Shown here: one piece after another, positions 46,272-54,910 of the stretch
Numbering within the stretch: the stretch's first letter is position 1
Layout: each line of letters opens with the position of its first letter
DNA from: Arthrobacter sp. Y-9
GTDB taxonomy: Bacteria > Actinomycetota > Actinomycetes > Actinomycetales > Micrococcaceae
Assembly (NCBI RefSeq): GCF_029690065.1
Contig: NZ_CP121463.1
Location: forward strand, 186,001 to 250,000
Length of the DNA stretch: 64,000 bases
Direction of reading: 5' to 3'
Program-made: the position numbers and the translations under genes
Notes under the pieces: generated by a model
Seen by the model: only the letters and a program-made list of their open reading frames with translations
Database searches by the model: none
What the model was told of the DNA's origin: nothing

Positions 46272-47701
46272 GCGAGCTGCGAGTGGACGTCGCCGTCGTC
46301 GGCGCGGGCCCGGCCGGCCTGGCCGCCGCCGTTGCGGCAGCGGAGGCTGGTGCCGTGGTCGCCGTCGTCGACGCCGCGAACCAGCCAGGCGGACAGTTCT
46401 GGCGGCACCGCCCCGAGGTGGGCGATGCGGATCCCGACGGGCGCGGCCACCACGACTGGGACGTGTTCCTGGATCTGCGCCGCCGCTTCCGGGCGGGCAT
46501 CGCGGCCGGACGCGTGCAGCACCTGCCCGGGCTGCAGGTCTGGATGGCGTCACGGGACGACGCCGGCTTCACCCTCCGCACCACGCGCACCGTGGTGGGC
46601 GGTGAGGGCGCCGGCCCCACCGTGCACGCCGCGCGCCTCGTGCTGTGCCCGGGCGGGTACGACCGCCAGCTTCCCGTGCCCGGCTGGGACCTCCCCGGAG
46701 TCATGGCCGCCGGCGGTGTCCAGGCGTTCCTCAAGGCCAACGGCGCGCTGCCGGGCCGGCGGTTCGTGGTGGCGGGGACGGGCCCGTTCCTGCTGCCCGT
46801 GGCCGCGAACATCGCCGAGGCCGGGGGAGAGGTGCTGGCGGTGCTGGAGTCCTCGTCGCTGTCGAACTGGCTCCCGCACTGGAAGGCCGCGGCCTCCGTC
46901 CCCGGCAAGGCGCTCGAAGGCGCCGAGTACGCGGGCGTCTTCGCCCGGCACCGCATCCCGTATAAGACCCGCAGCATCGTGACCGCGATCGAGGGTGGGG
47001 ACCGGGTGCGGTCGGTGCGCTGGGCGAAGGCCGACGCCGACGGCCGCGCGCTGCCTGGCACCGCCGGCGTCTTCGAGGACGTGGACGTGGTCGGGTTCGG
47101 CTGGGGCTTCACCCCGCAGATGGAACTGCCGCTCTCCCTGGGAGCCGAGACCCGTGTGGACGCCGACGGTTCCCTCGTGGCCGTGGTCGACGACCGGCAG
47201 GAGTCCTCCGTGCCGGGCCTGTTCCTGGCGGGGGAGGTGACCGGCGTCGGCGGCGCCGTGCTCGCCGTGCTGGAAGGCCAGGCCGCGGGGACCGCGGCCG
47301 CCGACCCCGCCGCCGTCGTCCTGCCCGCGAAGGGCGCCGCCCGCCGCGACCGGCACCGCCGCTTCGCCCGGGCCATGCACCAGGCGCATCCCGTACCCGC
47401 GGCCTGGCAGGACTGGCTCACCCCGGAGACCCTGGTGTGCCGCTGCGAGGAGGTACCGGTGTCCGCGGTCACCGAGGCGCGGGATGCCCTCGGCGCTGAG
47501 GACTCCCGCAGCCTGAAGTCCTTCGCCCGGGTGGGCATGGGCTGGTGCCAGGGGAGGGTGTGCGGCTTCGCGGCCTCCTGCCTCGGCGCCGGACCCGGCG
47601 AAGCCGCCGGTCAGGCGTCGCTCGCCTCCGCGGCGAAGCGGCCCTTCGCCGTGCCCGTCCCGATCCCCGAACTCGCCTCCCTCGACGTGCTCGACGACTG
47701 A
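46268..47701 (+). CDS. NAD(P)/FAD-dependent oxidoreductase subunit with BFD-like iron-sulfur domain
   Basis: A 477-residue pyridine nucleotide-disulfide-type flavoprotein. The first dinucleotide loop is VVGAGPAGLAAAVAAAEAGA (residues 11-30), the second is RRFVVAGTGPFLLPVAAN, and the C-terminal FAD contact is VPGLFLAGEVTGVGG. The C terminus carries CRCEE and WCQGRVCG, four cysteines of a BFD-like 2Fe-2S domain. This is the third, large subunit of the LhpBEF-like complex. A 33-base gap and GAAAGGA separate it from the aldehyde dehydrogenase. Confidence 0.88.
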   Translation: MSELRVDVAVVGAGPAGLAAAVAAAEAGAVVAVVDAANQPGGQFWRHRPEVGDADPDGRGHHDWDVFLDLRRRFRAGIAAGRVQHLPGLQVWMASRDDAGFTLRTTRTVVGGEGAGPTVHAARLVLCPGGYDRQLPVPGWDLPGVMAAGGVQAFLKANGALPGRRFVVAGTGPFLLPVAANIAEAGGEVLAVLESSSLSNWLPHWKAAASVPGKALEGAEYAGVFARHRIPYKTRSIVTAIEGGDRVRSVRWAKADADGRALPGTAGVFEDVDVVGFGWGFTPQMELPLSLGAETRVDADGSLVAVVDDRQESSVPGLFLAGEVTGVGGAVLAVLEGQAAGTAAADPAAVVLPAKGAARRDRHRRFARAMHQAHPVPAAWQDWLTPETLVCRCEEVPVSAVTEARDALGAEDSRSLKSFARVGMGWCQGRVCGFAASCLGAGPGEAAGQASLASAAKRPFAVPVPIPELASLDVLDD

Positions 47702-47734
47702 GCCCCCCTTCTTCCGATTCCGAAAGGACTTTTC

Positions 47735-49219
47735 ATGAGCGCCTCCCACGCCCCGATCACGACCACCGAAGCCACCAGCGAGGCCGAACTCGAACGCCTG
47801 CTGGCCGGTGTCCAGGCCGCGGCCGCGCCGCTGGCCGCACTCCGGCCCGCCGAGCGGGCCGTGCTGCTGGAGGCCGTCGCCGACGGGCTCGACGCCGCCG
47901 CCGGGGAACTGATCCCCGTCGCCCAGGCCGAGACCCATCTCACCGAGGGCCGCCTGACCGGCGAGCTGAAGCGCACCACCTTCCAGCTGCGGCTCTTCGC
48001 TCAGGAACTGCGCGACGGCGGGTACCTGGACGCCCGGATCGACCATGCGGACCCGGAATGGCCCATGGGCGCGCCCCGCCCCGATCTGCGCCGGGTCAAG
48101 CAGGCGCTGGGGCCGGTCCTGGTGTTCTCGGCCAGCAACTTCCCGTTCGCGTTCTCGGTGGCCGGTGGCGACACCGCCTCCGCGCTCGCGGCCGGCTGCC
48201 CGGTGCTCGTCAAGGCCCACTCCGGTCACCCCGAGCTGTCCCGCCTGACGGCCAACGTCGTGACCGGTTCGCTGGCCTCTGCGGGGGCTCCGGACGGCGT
48301 CTTCGGGCTGCTCTTCGGCACGCAGGCGGGGGCAACAGCCCTGAAGGACCCCCGGATCGCCGCGGGCGCCTTCACCGGGTCCATCCCGGGTGGCCGCGCG
48401 TTGTTCGACATCGCTTCCTCCCGGCCCACGCCCATCCCGTTCTACGGGGAACTCGGCAGCAACAATCCGGTGTTCGTCACGGAAGCCGCGGCGGCGGAAC
48501 GGGCCGAGGGCATCGTCGAGGGCTTCATCGGGTCGTTCACGATGGGCAGTGGCCAGTTCTGCACCAAGCCGGGGACGCTGTTCGTCCCGGCGGATTCGAC
48601 CCTCGTGGGCCGGCTCCGCGACGCCGTGCTGCCGGACGCGGCACCGCTCCTCAACGACCGGATCCAGGCGGGCTACACGGAGGTGCTCCAGGAACTGGAA
48701 GCCCACTCGAAGCTGAGCATCCTGGCGCAGGGACCGGATCCTCTGTCCGATCCGCCGTCGCCCACGCTGCTGCTGACCACGGCGGAGGACATGCTGTCTG
48801 ATCCGCACGCGCTACAGGCGGAGTGCTTCGGGCCGACCGCCGTCGTCGTGACGTACACGGATGAAGCGCAGCTGGTGGCGCTCGCGGAGAGCTTCGAAGG
48901 GCAGCTGACCGCGACGATCCAGGGAACGGACGCCTGCCAGGTGGCAGAGCTCGTGGACGTGCTGTCCCGCAAGGCCGGCCGGGTCCTGTGGAACGGCTGG
49001 TCCACCGGGGTGTCCGTGACCTACGCGCAGCAGCACGGCGGCCCGTACCCGGCGACGACCGCCTCCGGGAGCACGTCCGTGGGGACCGCGGCGATCGAGC
49101 GCTTCCTGCGGCCCGTGGCCTACCAGGGCTTCCCCCAGCACCTCCTGCCGGAAGCCCTGCGGGACGAGAACCCGCTGGACGTGCCCCAGATGGTCGACGG
49201 TCAGCGGGCGCGCGGCTGA
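47735..49219 (+). CDS. Aldehyde dehydrogenase, probable alpha-ketoglutarate semialdehyde dehydrogenase
   Basis: A 494-residue NAD(P)-dependent dehydrogenase. Cofactor-binding ASNFPFAFSVAGGD and PVLVKAHSGHPELS, the catalytic cysteine in GSGQFCTKPG, and GELGSNNPVFV are visible; ASNFPFAF.V.GGD and KAHP/SGHP text is characteristic of the KGSADH-type subgroup. It would convert 2,5-dioxopentanoate, the deaminase product, to alpha-ketoglutarate, finishing hydroxyproline breakdown into the TCA cycle. It is the last gene of the operon and is followed by a strong terminator. Confidence 0.9.
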   Translation: MSASHAPITTTEATSEAELERLLAGVQAAAAPLAALRPAERAVLLEAVADGLDAAAGELIPVAQAETHLTEGRLTGELKRTTFQLRLFAQELRDGGYLDARIDHADPEWPMGAPRPDLRRVKQALGPVLVFSASNFPFAFSVAGGDTASALAAGCPVLVKAHSGHPELSRLTANVVTGSLASAGAPDGVFGLLFGTQAGATALKDPRIAAGAFTGSIPGGRALFDIASSRPTPIPFYGELGSNNPVFVTEAAAAERAEGIVEGFIGSFTMGSGQFCTKPGTLFVPADSTLVGRLRDAVLPDAAPLLNDRIQAGYTEVLQELEAHSKLSILAQGPDPLSDPPSPTLLLTTAEDMLSDPHALQAECFGPTAVVVTYTDEAQLVALAESFEGQLTATIQGTDACQVAELVDVLSRKAGRVLWNGWSTGVSVTYAQQHGGPYPATTASGSTSVGTAAIERFLRPVAYQGFPQHLLPEALRDENPLDVPQMVDGQRARG

Positions 49220-49252
49220 GCTGAGCCGCCGTTGTCGCCCAGCCCCACGACG

Positions 49253-49290
49253 GCCTATGGCCGGCACCCGAGAGGGTGCCGGCCATAGGC
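49253..49290 (+). terminator. Terminator of the hydroxyproline operon
   Basis: A 17-bp perfect stem (GCCTATGGCCGGCACCC with GGGTGCCGGCCATAGGC) and GAGA tetraloop 33 bases after the last stop, followed by a short GTTT. Confidence 0.85.
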
Positions 49291-49754
49291 GTTTCCTGGA
49301 AGTGGGAGCTTAGACGGCGGAGCGAGGGGTCCTGGGCGAGCACGGCGCGCTAGGCGCAGTAAGCCTTCGATGACCAGCGGAAACGGTCGAATCCACTCAA
49401 ACTGTAGGACATTTGACACCGCATGCCAAAGGGTCGGATGATGACACTGGTCCCGGAAGAATTTCGGGGCCAACCCCGGTAGATGAGGCCGTTTGGGCTG
49501 ACGGGTATCCCGGCTCAGTGCGTATCGCTGGGCCGGGATACCTCCGGGGTTGAGGGATGCGACAGACCGCTCATCAAGGGTCGGAGTGGATTCTGGTGGT
49601 TGCCCCAGTCTGGGGTGGCCGAGGGTTCCAGTCTTGTCCTCGTCGTTCATCTGCACGTCACGGCGAGGTGACCAAGCCTTCGCGAGCCAGAGGCACTGAG
49701 CTCCGGCGTTGACGACCTGTTGATCCCCTCATCACATCGATCAGGCCTGGCCTG
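49291..49754. other. Intergenic region entering the lower-G+C block
   Basis: About 460 bases without a convincing gene. One hairpin, GGTATCCCGGC (49504-49514) with GCCGGGATACC (49532-49542), stands out. A minus-strand open frame (49255-49656) overlaps the terminator and has no ribosome site or domain, so it is probably chance or a remnant. The G+C drop seen downstream starts here, and this is a plausible insertion junction, although no integrase or repeat boundary is visible. Confidence 0.5.
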
Positions 49755-50129
49755 ATGGTCAAGAAAGCAGGGAAAGTGAAACTGAAGAAGGCACTGCTGG
49801 CTGTGGCCGCGGGTGCATGCGCGGTGACCGGCTCGTTGATGGTGGCCGCTCCTGCGGCCAATGCAACGAACCAGGTGGCCTGCTCCGGCGGCTCGTTCTA
49901 CGAGATTTGGGGACACGATCCCCAGCATCTGTGCTTCGCGAACCAGGGGCAGATGGACACGTACCAGAACAAAACAACCTCCCTCTCGACCGGGAACAAC
50001 CGGGGCCAGGTCTTCTACTACAACTTTTCCGACGGGTTGCAGTATTGGTCCACTCTTCGGCCGCACAACTACAGGTCCTATTTCGAGCCGCCCTACGTCA
50101 ACACTTGGGCAGTGAGGCTTAAGCCGTAA
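49755..50129 (+). CDS. Small secreted beta/gamma-crystallin-like protein, putative toxin
   Basis: A 124-residue secreted protein. A Sec signal (KLKKALLAVAAGACAVTGS, cleavage after AANA) precedes a mature part of about 80-85 residues with two cysteines (VACSGG and HLCFANQGQ) and aromatic, Asn/Gly-rich text: LSTGNNRGQVFYYNF and PHNYRSYFE. The CFAN.G and STGNN.G.. words recall bacterial beta/gamma-crystallins of the Streptomyces killer-toxin-like (SKLP) type; this is recognition from memory, not a search. The start may be ATG 49755 or GTG 49776, which gives the more typical signal start MKLKK. It heads a block with lipoprotein and MacB-type export genes. Confidence 0.65.
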   Translation: MVKKAGKVKLKKALLAVAAGACAVTGSLMVAAPAANATNQVACSGGSFYEIWGHDPQHLCFANQGQMDTYQNKTTSLSTGNNRGQVFYYNFSDGLQYWSTLRPHNYRSYFEPPYVNTWAVRLKP

Positions 50130-50209
50130 GGACTCTCGGGGTGTTGGACGCGTTTTTGGCGCCCAACGCCCCACATTGTTGTGACGGATCGAGTCGAAGT
50201 GAAGTGAAG

Positions 50210-51196
50210 ATGAAGAAGAAGCAGATCGTCACCGTGGTGTTCGCACTGAGCGGGCTCCTCACCAGCGTCGCCGCGTGTGGGGCGGAGCAGCCCTCACCTC
50301 CTACCAGTGGGGGTCACATGAGTTCTCCTGGTGCCGCGACGGGCTGGGCGGCGAAAGTTTCGGGGGACCCCTATGCGGTCTATAAGTCGGCGGATCTTTT
50401 GGCGATCAGTTCTGCGTTCAATGAGCTCAGGTACAAATGCCTAGGGGAAAACGGCTACCCACAATTCCTGCAGGTTTTGCCGGCGCAGAAAGCAAACTCC
50501 TTTCGGAATATGGAGGAGACCCCGGACTTCGCGGCGACTTTCGCCTCCTACGGTGAGCTGCCATGGTTTGCCTCTGAACAAGATGCGCGAGCGAAGGGTT
50601 ATGGCTTACCCGCGCAGGCCCTCGCCCCAACGGTCATGACCATGGATCCGGCCATCGGCCCTGTCATGAACGACTGCACGAAGAAGTCCTTGGCCGCGGT
50701 GGGGGACCGGGACGGGACCATCCAGAATTACACCGAACTTGGCAACACGCTAGCTGGCTCTATGGGGTCTATCACGGACAAGGCAAAGGGGGACCTTACC
50801 AATCAGGTGCTGGCGTGCATGAACAAGGGGAAATATCCGGTCGATCCGAACGGGGCCAACAGGAACAACGACTGGAACGTGGATTTCCTGGTGCCGCTGG
50901 GAGTGCAGCCTCAACAGCCGAACCGGGAGGATTCCGGAACGAACGGCAACGCTGTGATCATCACGCCGGCGATTCCGGCGAAACCGTACGTGCCGACGAA
51001 GGAAGAGAGCGAATCGGCAGCGGCCATGTACCACTGTTCGGTCGAAACCGGTGCCCACGATGAGTGGCTGAACGACATCCACCAGGCCGAGGCGACGGCG
51101 ATCTCGCAGAACGAAGCCGCTCTGGACGAGCTGAACCCAAAGATCACGGCGTTGGCCAAGACGGCATCAGCCGCCTTGCAGGGCCATGGGAAGTAG
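50210..51196 (+). CDS. Lipoprotein of unknown function
   Basis: A 328-residue exported lipoprotein (lipobox VAAC, Cys23 after MKKKQIVTVVFALSGLL). The mature part is mostly helical and hydrophilic, with four further cysteines in YKCLGENG, NDCTKKS, LACMNKG and YHCSVETG that could form two disulfides. No family is recognised. It overlaps the efflux-adaptor gene by 11 bases, so it is part of the transporter unit, perhaps a surface receptor, chaperone or immunity protein for the small secreted protein. G+C is clearly below the flanking operons and an in-frame TTA codon occurs (in GYGLPAQ). ATG at 50210 is preceded by AGTGAAG, a weak ribosome site. Confidence 0.65.
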   Translation: MKKKQIVTVVFALSGLLTSVAACGAEQPSPPTSGGHMSSPGAATGWAAKVSGDPYAVYKSADLLAISSAFNELRYKCLGENGYPQFLQVLPAQKANSFRNMEETPDFAATFASYGELPWFASEQDARAKGYGLPAQALAPTVMTMDPAIGPVMNDCTKKSLAAVGDRDGTIQNYTELGNTLAGSMGSITDKAKGDLTNQVLACMNKGKYPVDPNGANRNNDWNVDFLVPLGVQPQQPNREDSGTNGNAVIITPAIPAKPYVPTKEESESAAAMYHCSVETGAHDEWLNDIHQAEATAISQNEAALDELNPKITALAKTASAALQGHGK

Positions 51197-52415
51197 GCCG
51201 GTCGAACCCGCGCGGCGCAGACGCAAGGCATGGACAGCGGCAGCGGTGCTGGCCGGACTGGTGATCGTCGGCATCGTTCTGACAACCATGGTTTTCCCGG
51301 CCTTGCGAACGCCAGAGCAGGTGGCGGCCGACGCGGCGCCACCGTCGCCCAAGCCGATTTCAGCCCGCGTCGTGGATCAGACGTTGAGTTCGAAAGTCGT
51401 ACTCCGTGCCCTGGTCCTGCCGGGGGCAACGGTCGACGTAAAAGCCACGGACATGCTGAGCGCGGCCGGGATGGTGGTCACGAGCCTGCCCAGTCCATCG
51501 CCGGCCACCGTGACGACCGGAACGGTCGTGGCTGAGGTTGACGGAGAGCCGCTGATCGCGTTCAACTGGCCATTTCCTGCCTACCGGGATCTCCACGTGG
51601 GTGAAGCGGGGCCCGATGTGAGAGAACTGCAGAAGAGCCTGGGTGAACTGGGCTATTCGAGCGGGTCAACGGGAGCGTTTGACACTGCGACCTTGGTCGG
51701 AGTTTCGCAGTTGTATGCCGACCTAGGGTACGCGTTGCCGAAAACCTCCGAGCAGACTTCTGCGCCCTCCAAGACGACTCAGTCACCCGCCCAAGGGGCA
51801 GCCGTGTCGAGCCCGTCCGACGGCACTGCCCGCGCATCATATGTGCCCGCCCGGGATATCGTCACCATTCCTCGTGCCAGCAGTGCCGTGACGTCCGAGC
51901 CGTTGAAAGTCGGCCAGAAGATCGACGCGGGCACGGTACTGCTGCGCCTGGACGGTCAGAGTCCCAGCGTGGCGGCGATAGCCACTGTGGACCGGGCCGC
52001 CAGGATCAAAAACGACATGACCGGTGTCCTGTACCAAGAAGACGGGACACAGCACGCGGTGACCGTGACCAAGGTCGGCTCCGCCATCGGCGACCTCGCC
52101 GGGCTCGGCACAGGAATCCGCATCGATCTGTCGTTCGCCTCGGGCAGCAGAGCGCAACCGACCGACGCCGGCCGCGGCTCGCTGAAACTTGAACTCACCC
52201 TCGCCACCCCCACCCGCGGACTCACGCTACCGATCACCGCCATCTACTCAGACCAGCAGGGCGGAACCTATGTCATCCCTCTCAAGCACCCGGATCAGAA
52301 GATCCCGGTGCGGATCCGGGCGAACGTCGAAGGCACAGTCCAGCTCGAGGATGGCTCAGGTCTCAAGGCCGGCGACGACGTCATCCTGGGATCATCGGAC
52401 GGAGGCCTCAACTGA
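51186..52415 (+). CDS. Efflux adaptor-like protein with peptidoglycan-binding domain
   Basis: A 409-residue membrane-anchored protein: Arg-rich cytoplasmic N terminus, one membrane span at about 17-37, then an extracytoplasmic region. A PG_binding_1 module lies at about 137-182 (LHVGEAGPDVRELQKSLGEL, GAFDTATLVGVSQLYADLGY), followed by beta-rich hammerhead text (VTIPRASSAV, VGQKIDAGTVLLRLDGQ) like HlyD/MacA adaptors. Such peptidoglycan-binding adaptors accompany MacB-type ABC permeases in actinobacteria. It would link the ABC transporter to the cell wall. GGAGG near its end serves the ATPase gene. Confidence 0.75.
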   Translation: MGSRPVEPARRRRKAWTAAAVLAGLVIVGIVLTTMVFPALRTPEQVAADAAPPSPKPISARVVDQTLSSKVVLRALVLPGATVDVKATDMLSAAGMVVTSLPSPSPATVTTGTVVAEVDGEPLIAFNWPFPAYRDLHVGEAGPDVRELQKSLGELGYSSGSTGAFDTATLVGVSQLYADLGYALPKTSEQTSAPSKTTQSPAQGAAVSSPSDGTARASYVPARDIVTIPRASSAVTSEPLKVGQKIDAGTVLLRLDGQSPSVAAIATVDRAARIKNDMTGVLYQEDGTQHAVTVTKVGSAIGDLAGLGTGIRIDLSFASGSRAQPTDAGRGSLKLELTLATPTRGLTLPITAIYSDQQGGTYVIPLKHPDQKIPVRIRANVEGTVQLEDGSGLKAGDDVILGSSDGGLN

Positions 52416-53095
52416 ACGCGCTTCTGGAACTTCGTGGCATCTCCAAGACGTATCCGGGCCGCTTACCCGTCACGGCTCTTCACCCCTCGGATCTCACGAT
52501 CCAGCAAGGAGAGTCGGTGGCGATCGTCGGTCCCTCCGGCTCGGGAAAGTCCACCTTGCTGAACCTCCTGGGACTGCTCGATGTCCCCACCACCGGCACA
52601 TACTCCCTGGCCGGCGTGGACATCTCGTCGTGCACGGAAACGGAGCGGTGCTCGATTCGCGGCCAGAAATTCGGATTCGTCTTCCAAGCTTTCCACCTGC
52701 TGCCTCAGCGTTCCGTGGTGGAGAACGTGGAGCTCGCGATGATGTACTCGGGGATCCCTGCCCGGGACCGCAGAACCCGCGCCGAAGAGTCCCTGGCACG
52801 GCTTGGACTCGCACACCGGGTACTCGCGGATCCACGAGACCTTTCAGGCGGTGAGCGCCAGCGAACTGCCATCGCCAGGGCACTCTGCTTCGAGCCGGAG
52901 GTGCTCTTCTGCGATGAGCCGACCGGTAATCTCGATTCGAAGAACAGCCGTGCCGTCATCGAGACCCTCTTCGAGCTCAACGAGCTGGGACAGACCCTTG
53001 TCATGGTCACCCACGACATGGCACTGGCAGCCCAGCTCAGTCGGGTCGTCCATGTTGAGGACGGGCACCTTTCTTCCGCTGGGAGCCCATCCTGA
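52412..53095 (+). CDS. MacB/LolD-type ABC transporter ATPase with CTG start
   Basis: A 227-residue ATPase. Walker A is GPSGSGKST (40-48), the Q-loop is FGFVFQAFHLLPQRSVVENV, the signature is LSGGERQR and Walker B is VLFCDEPTGNLDSKN, all diagnostic of the MacB/LolD/FtsE-like group. Coding similarity begins with NALLELRGISKTYPG, yet no ATG, GTG or TTG lies before it in frame. A CTG at 52412 overlaps the preceding stop (CTGA) and has GGAGG six bases upstream, so CTG is the likely start. Codon 18 is TTA, rare in this genome. The next permease gene overlaps by one base. Confidence 0.88.
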   Translation: MNALLELRGISKTYPGRLPVTALHPSDLTIQQGESVAIVGPSGSGKSTLLNLLGLLDVPTTGTYSLAGVDISSCTETERCSIRGQKFGFVFQAFHLLPQRSVVENVELAMMYSGIPARDRRTRAEESLARLGLAHRVLADPRDLSGGERQRTAIARALCFEPEVLFCDEPTGNLDSKNSRAVIETLFELNELGQTLVMVTHDMALAAQLSRVVHVEDGHLSSAGSPS

Positions 53096-54342
53096 TGTCC
53101 CGACGGCATACGCCAAGAACGGCTGGGCTCGCAGTGAAGCAGAGCCGGCTCGGTCTCGTCGATATCCTGCGTGAGTCCTACCGATCAGTCTTCCGGGATC
53201 TTGCCCGGTCGTTTCTTGCGGCCCTGGGGACGCTGCTGGGATGCGCCGCCTTCGTCGCTACCCTGGGATTGACGGGTACTGCGAGCCATCAGGTCTCCAG
53301 TCAGTTCGATGCCCGCCGGGCAACAGAGGTGTCCGTCACTGCTGTGCCTCCCGCGGACCCCTCCGATGCCGAGGCCGTTCTCGCCCGGTGGTACACGTCC
53401 GCGTCTGTTGCTCGGGCCGACACGATTACGGGAGTGCTGCACGGCGGAAGGATCTCGGTCGCCAGCGCTGTGTCGTACCGCCGACTGTTCCTTCCCGAGA
53501 GCGACCCCGTTCCGGTTGACACCTACGGTGTTGACGACGGTGCACTGGCCGCCATCGCGCCGAAAGTGATCGCAGGGAGGGCTTTCGACAGCGGTCACGT
53601 GAAACGTGCCGACAGCGTCGTGATGCTCTCCAAGACGGTCGCCGATCAACTCGGCATCGCCGCGCCGGGCCCGGCAATTTTCATCGGTAACACAGGTCTG
53701 ACCGTCATCGGCATCTACGCAGACGTCAATCGCGAACCAGGCGCTCAAGGAGCCCTTCTCCTACCCATCACCTTCCTGGAACGATCGGAAGCGTTCCGCG
53801 GTGCACAGATTGCCCGTAGGATACTGCTGGAAACCGTGCCTGGGGCTGCCACCCAAGTCGGCGACCAAGCCGCCCTCGCCGTCGCCCCCACCAATCCGGA
53901 CGCCGTCACGGTCGTCGCCCCGCCCGACCCCCAGACGCTCCGCCAAGCGATCGAAGGCAGCATCACCCTCCTGAGCCTCGTCGTAAGCGTCGTCATCCTC
54001 CTGATCGGAGCCATCTCGATCGCGAGCACCACAGCCGTGCGGGTCGTCCTCAGAACCCCGGAAATCGGCCTGAGGAGAGCGCTCGGGGCACGCAGGGTCG
54101 ACATCTTCTGGCAACTCGTCGGGGAATCTGCCGGCATCGGCCTGCTGGGCGGGGCCGCAGGCGCCATCGCCGGAACAGTCGTCACCATCGCTGTTTCGCT
54201 CGCCAACCGCTGGGTGCCCGTCATCGACCCGACAGCACCCCTCCTGGCCATAGCCGCGGGCATCGTCGCAGGCACGCTTGCGGGGATCCATCCCGGCATC
54301 CGCGCAACGCGGATCAGCCCTGCTCGTGCACTCACGCGGTGA
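53095..54342 (+). CDS. MacB/FtsX-family ABC permease
   Basis: A 415-residue permease: first membrane span near residues 40-60 (FLAALGTLLGCAAFVATLGL), a large extracytoplasmic MacB_PCD domain (about 65-280), then three spans at the C terminus within an FtsX domain (LLSLVVSVVILLIGAISIAS; RTPEIGLRRALGARRVDIF; PLLAIAAGIVAGTLAGIHPG). The EIGLRRALGARR loop contacts the ATPase. Such four-span permeases drive periplasmic adaptors rather than importing substrates, fitting export or extraction of a peptide or lipoprotein. It ends the block; the ATG overlaps the ATPase stop (TGATG). Confidence 0.88.
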   Translation: MSRRHTPRTAGLAVKQSRLGLVDILRESYRSVFRDLARSFLAALGTLLGCAAFVATLGLTGTASHQVSSQFDARRATEVSVTAVPPADPSDAEAVLARWYTSASVARADTITGVLHGGRISVASAVSYRRLFLPESDPVPVDTYGVDDGALAAIAPKVIAGRAFDSGHVKRADSVVMLSKTVADQLGIAAPGPAIFIGNTGLTVIGIYADVNREPGAQGALLLPITFLERSEAFRGAQIARRILLETVPGAATQVGDQAALAVAPTNPDAVTVVAPPDPQTLRQAIEGSITLLSLVVSVVILLIGAISIASTTAVRVVLRTPEIGLRRALGARRVDIFWQLVGESAGIGLLGGAAGAIAGTVVTIAVSLANRWVPVIDPTAPLLAIAAGIVAGTLAGIHPGIRATRISPARALTR

Positions 54343-54433
54343 GCGACGAATTCGACCCCAGCGCCGGCGTTTCCTGGCCCGCTCCCACCCCCGAAAAATA
54401 AGTTCGATCTACAACTAGCTCGATGAGCGAGAT

Positions 54434-54452
54434 ATACGTTAGCCTAGCTTCA
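54434..54452 (+). promoter_or_regulatory. Weak iron-box-like sequence
   Basis: ATACGTTAGCCTAGCTTCA agrees with 14 of 19 positions of the DtxR/IdeR consensus TTAGGTTAGSCTAACCTAA, mainly in its centre. It lies about 100 bases before the small gene at 54550 in an A+T-rich patch. It could equally be part of a promoter. Confidence 0.2.
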
Positions 54453-54549
54453 TAAGTTCCGGTCGGCTCAGGTCGGCGGGGACGCCAGAGATTCCTGGTT
54501 TCCGGGGAATGTCTGCTGAAGGGCAGGACCTGAGAAGTCGGGAGATGGC

Positions 54550-54858
54550 ATGGAGAGTCGGCAGATCGTGCTCGCGAGGGCTGCGGAGAACGCGGCGAGG
54601 GCGAGCACCGCCCTTGCGGATGCGGAAGTCCGCCTCGAGTGGCACGACGACGGCTGGGTCCTCCATGCCGTGTACACGGTGTCCGGATCGTCGACCACCG
54701 TCGCGGCCATGGCCCTCGTGGAGCAGCGTCTCATCCCGGACCTGGAGGAGGTGCTGGGCGGTGCCTTCGTCCAGCGCCACGTCCGGTTCGCGGTGGAGAG
54801 CGGCTCCGCCTCCAGGCTGCACCGGCTCCCCGAGTCGGCGTCTCTGGTCTCACTCTGA
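54550..54858 (+). CDS. Small unknown protein, possibly Asp23-like
   Basis: A 102-residue soluble protein with a helical start (VLARAAENAARASTALADAE), two beta strands (VRLEWHDDGWVLHAVYTVSG) and a helix VEQRLIPDLEEVLGG followed by strand VQRHVRFAVES. This alternation is reminiscent of Asp23/Gls24-type proteins, which often accompany CsbD genes in actinobacteria, but no diagnostic motif is seen. GGGAG precedes ATG at 54550. The CsbD gene follows 52 bases downstream. Confidence 0.55.
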   Translation: MESRQIVLARAAENAARASTALADAEVRLEWHDDGWVLHAVYTVSGSSTTVAAMALVEQRLIPDLEEVLGGAFVQRHVRFAVESGSASRLHRLPESASLVSL

Positions 54859-54910
54859 CCGGGGTGAGAACCCCCGGGCGAATCCATCACCGAACGAAAG
54901 GACGAGCATC

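Noticed and set aside
49255-49656. Minus-strand frame of 133 codons after the hydroxyproline operon
   Set aside because: It overlaps the terminator hairpin, lacks a ribosome site and shows no domain; possibly a remnant of a mobile element but nothing proves it.
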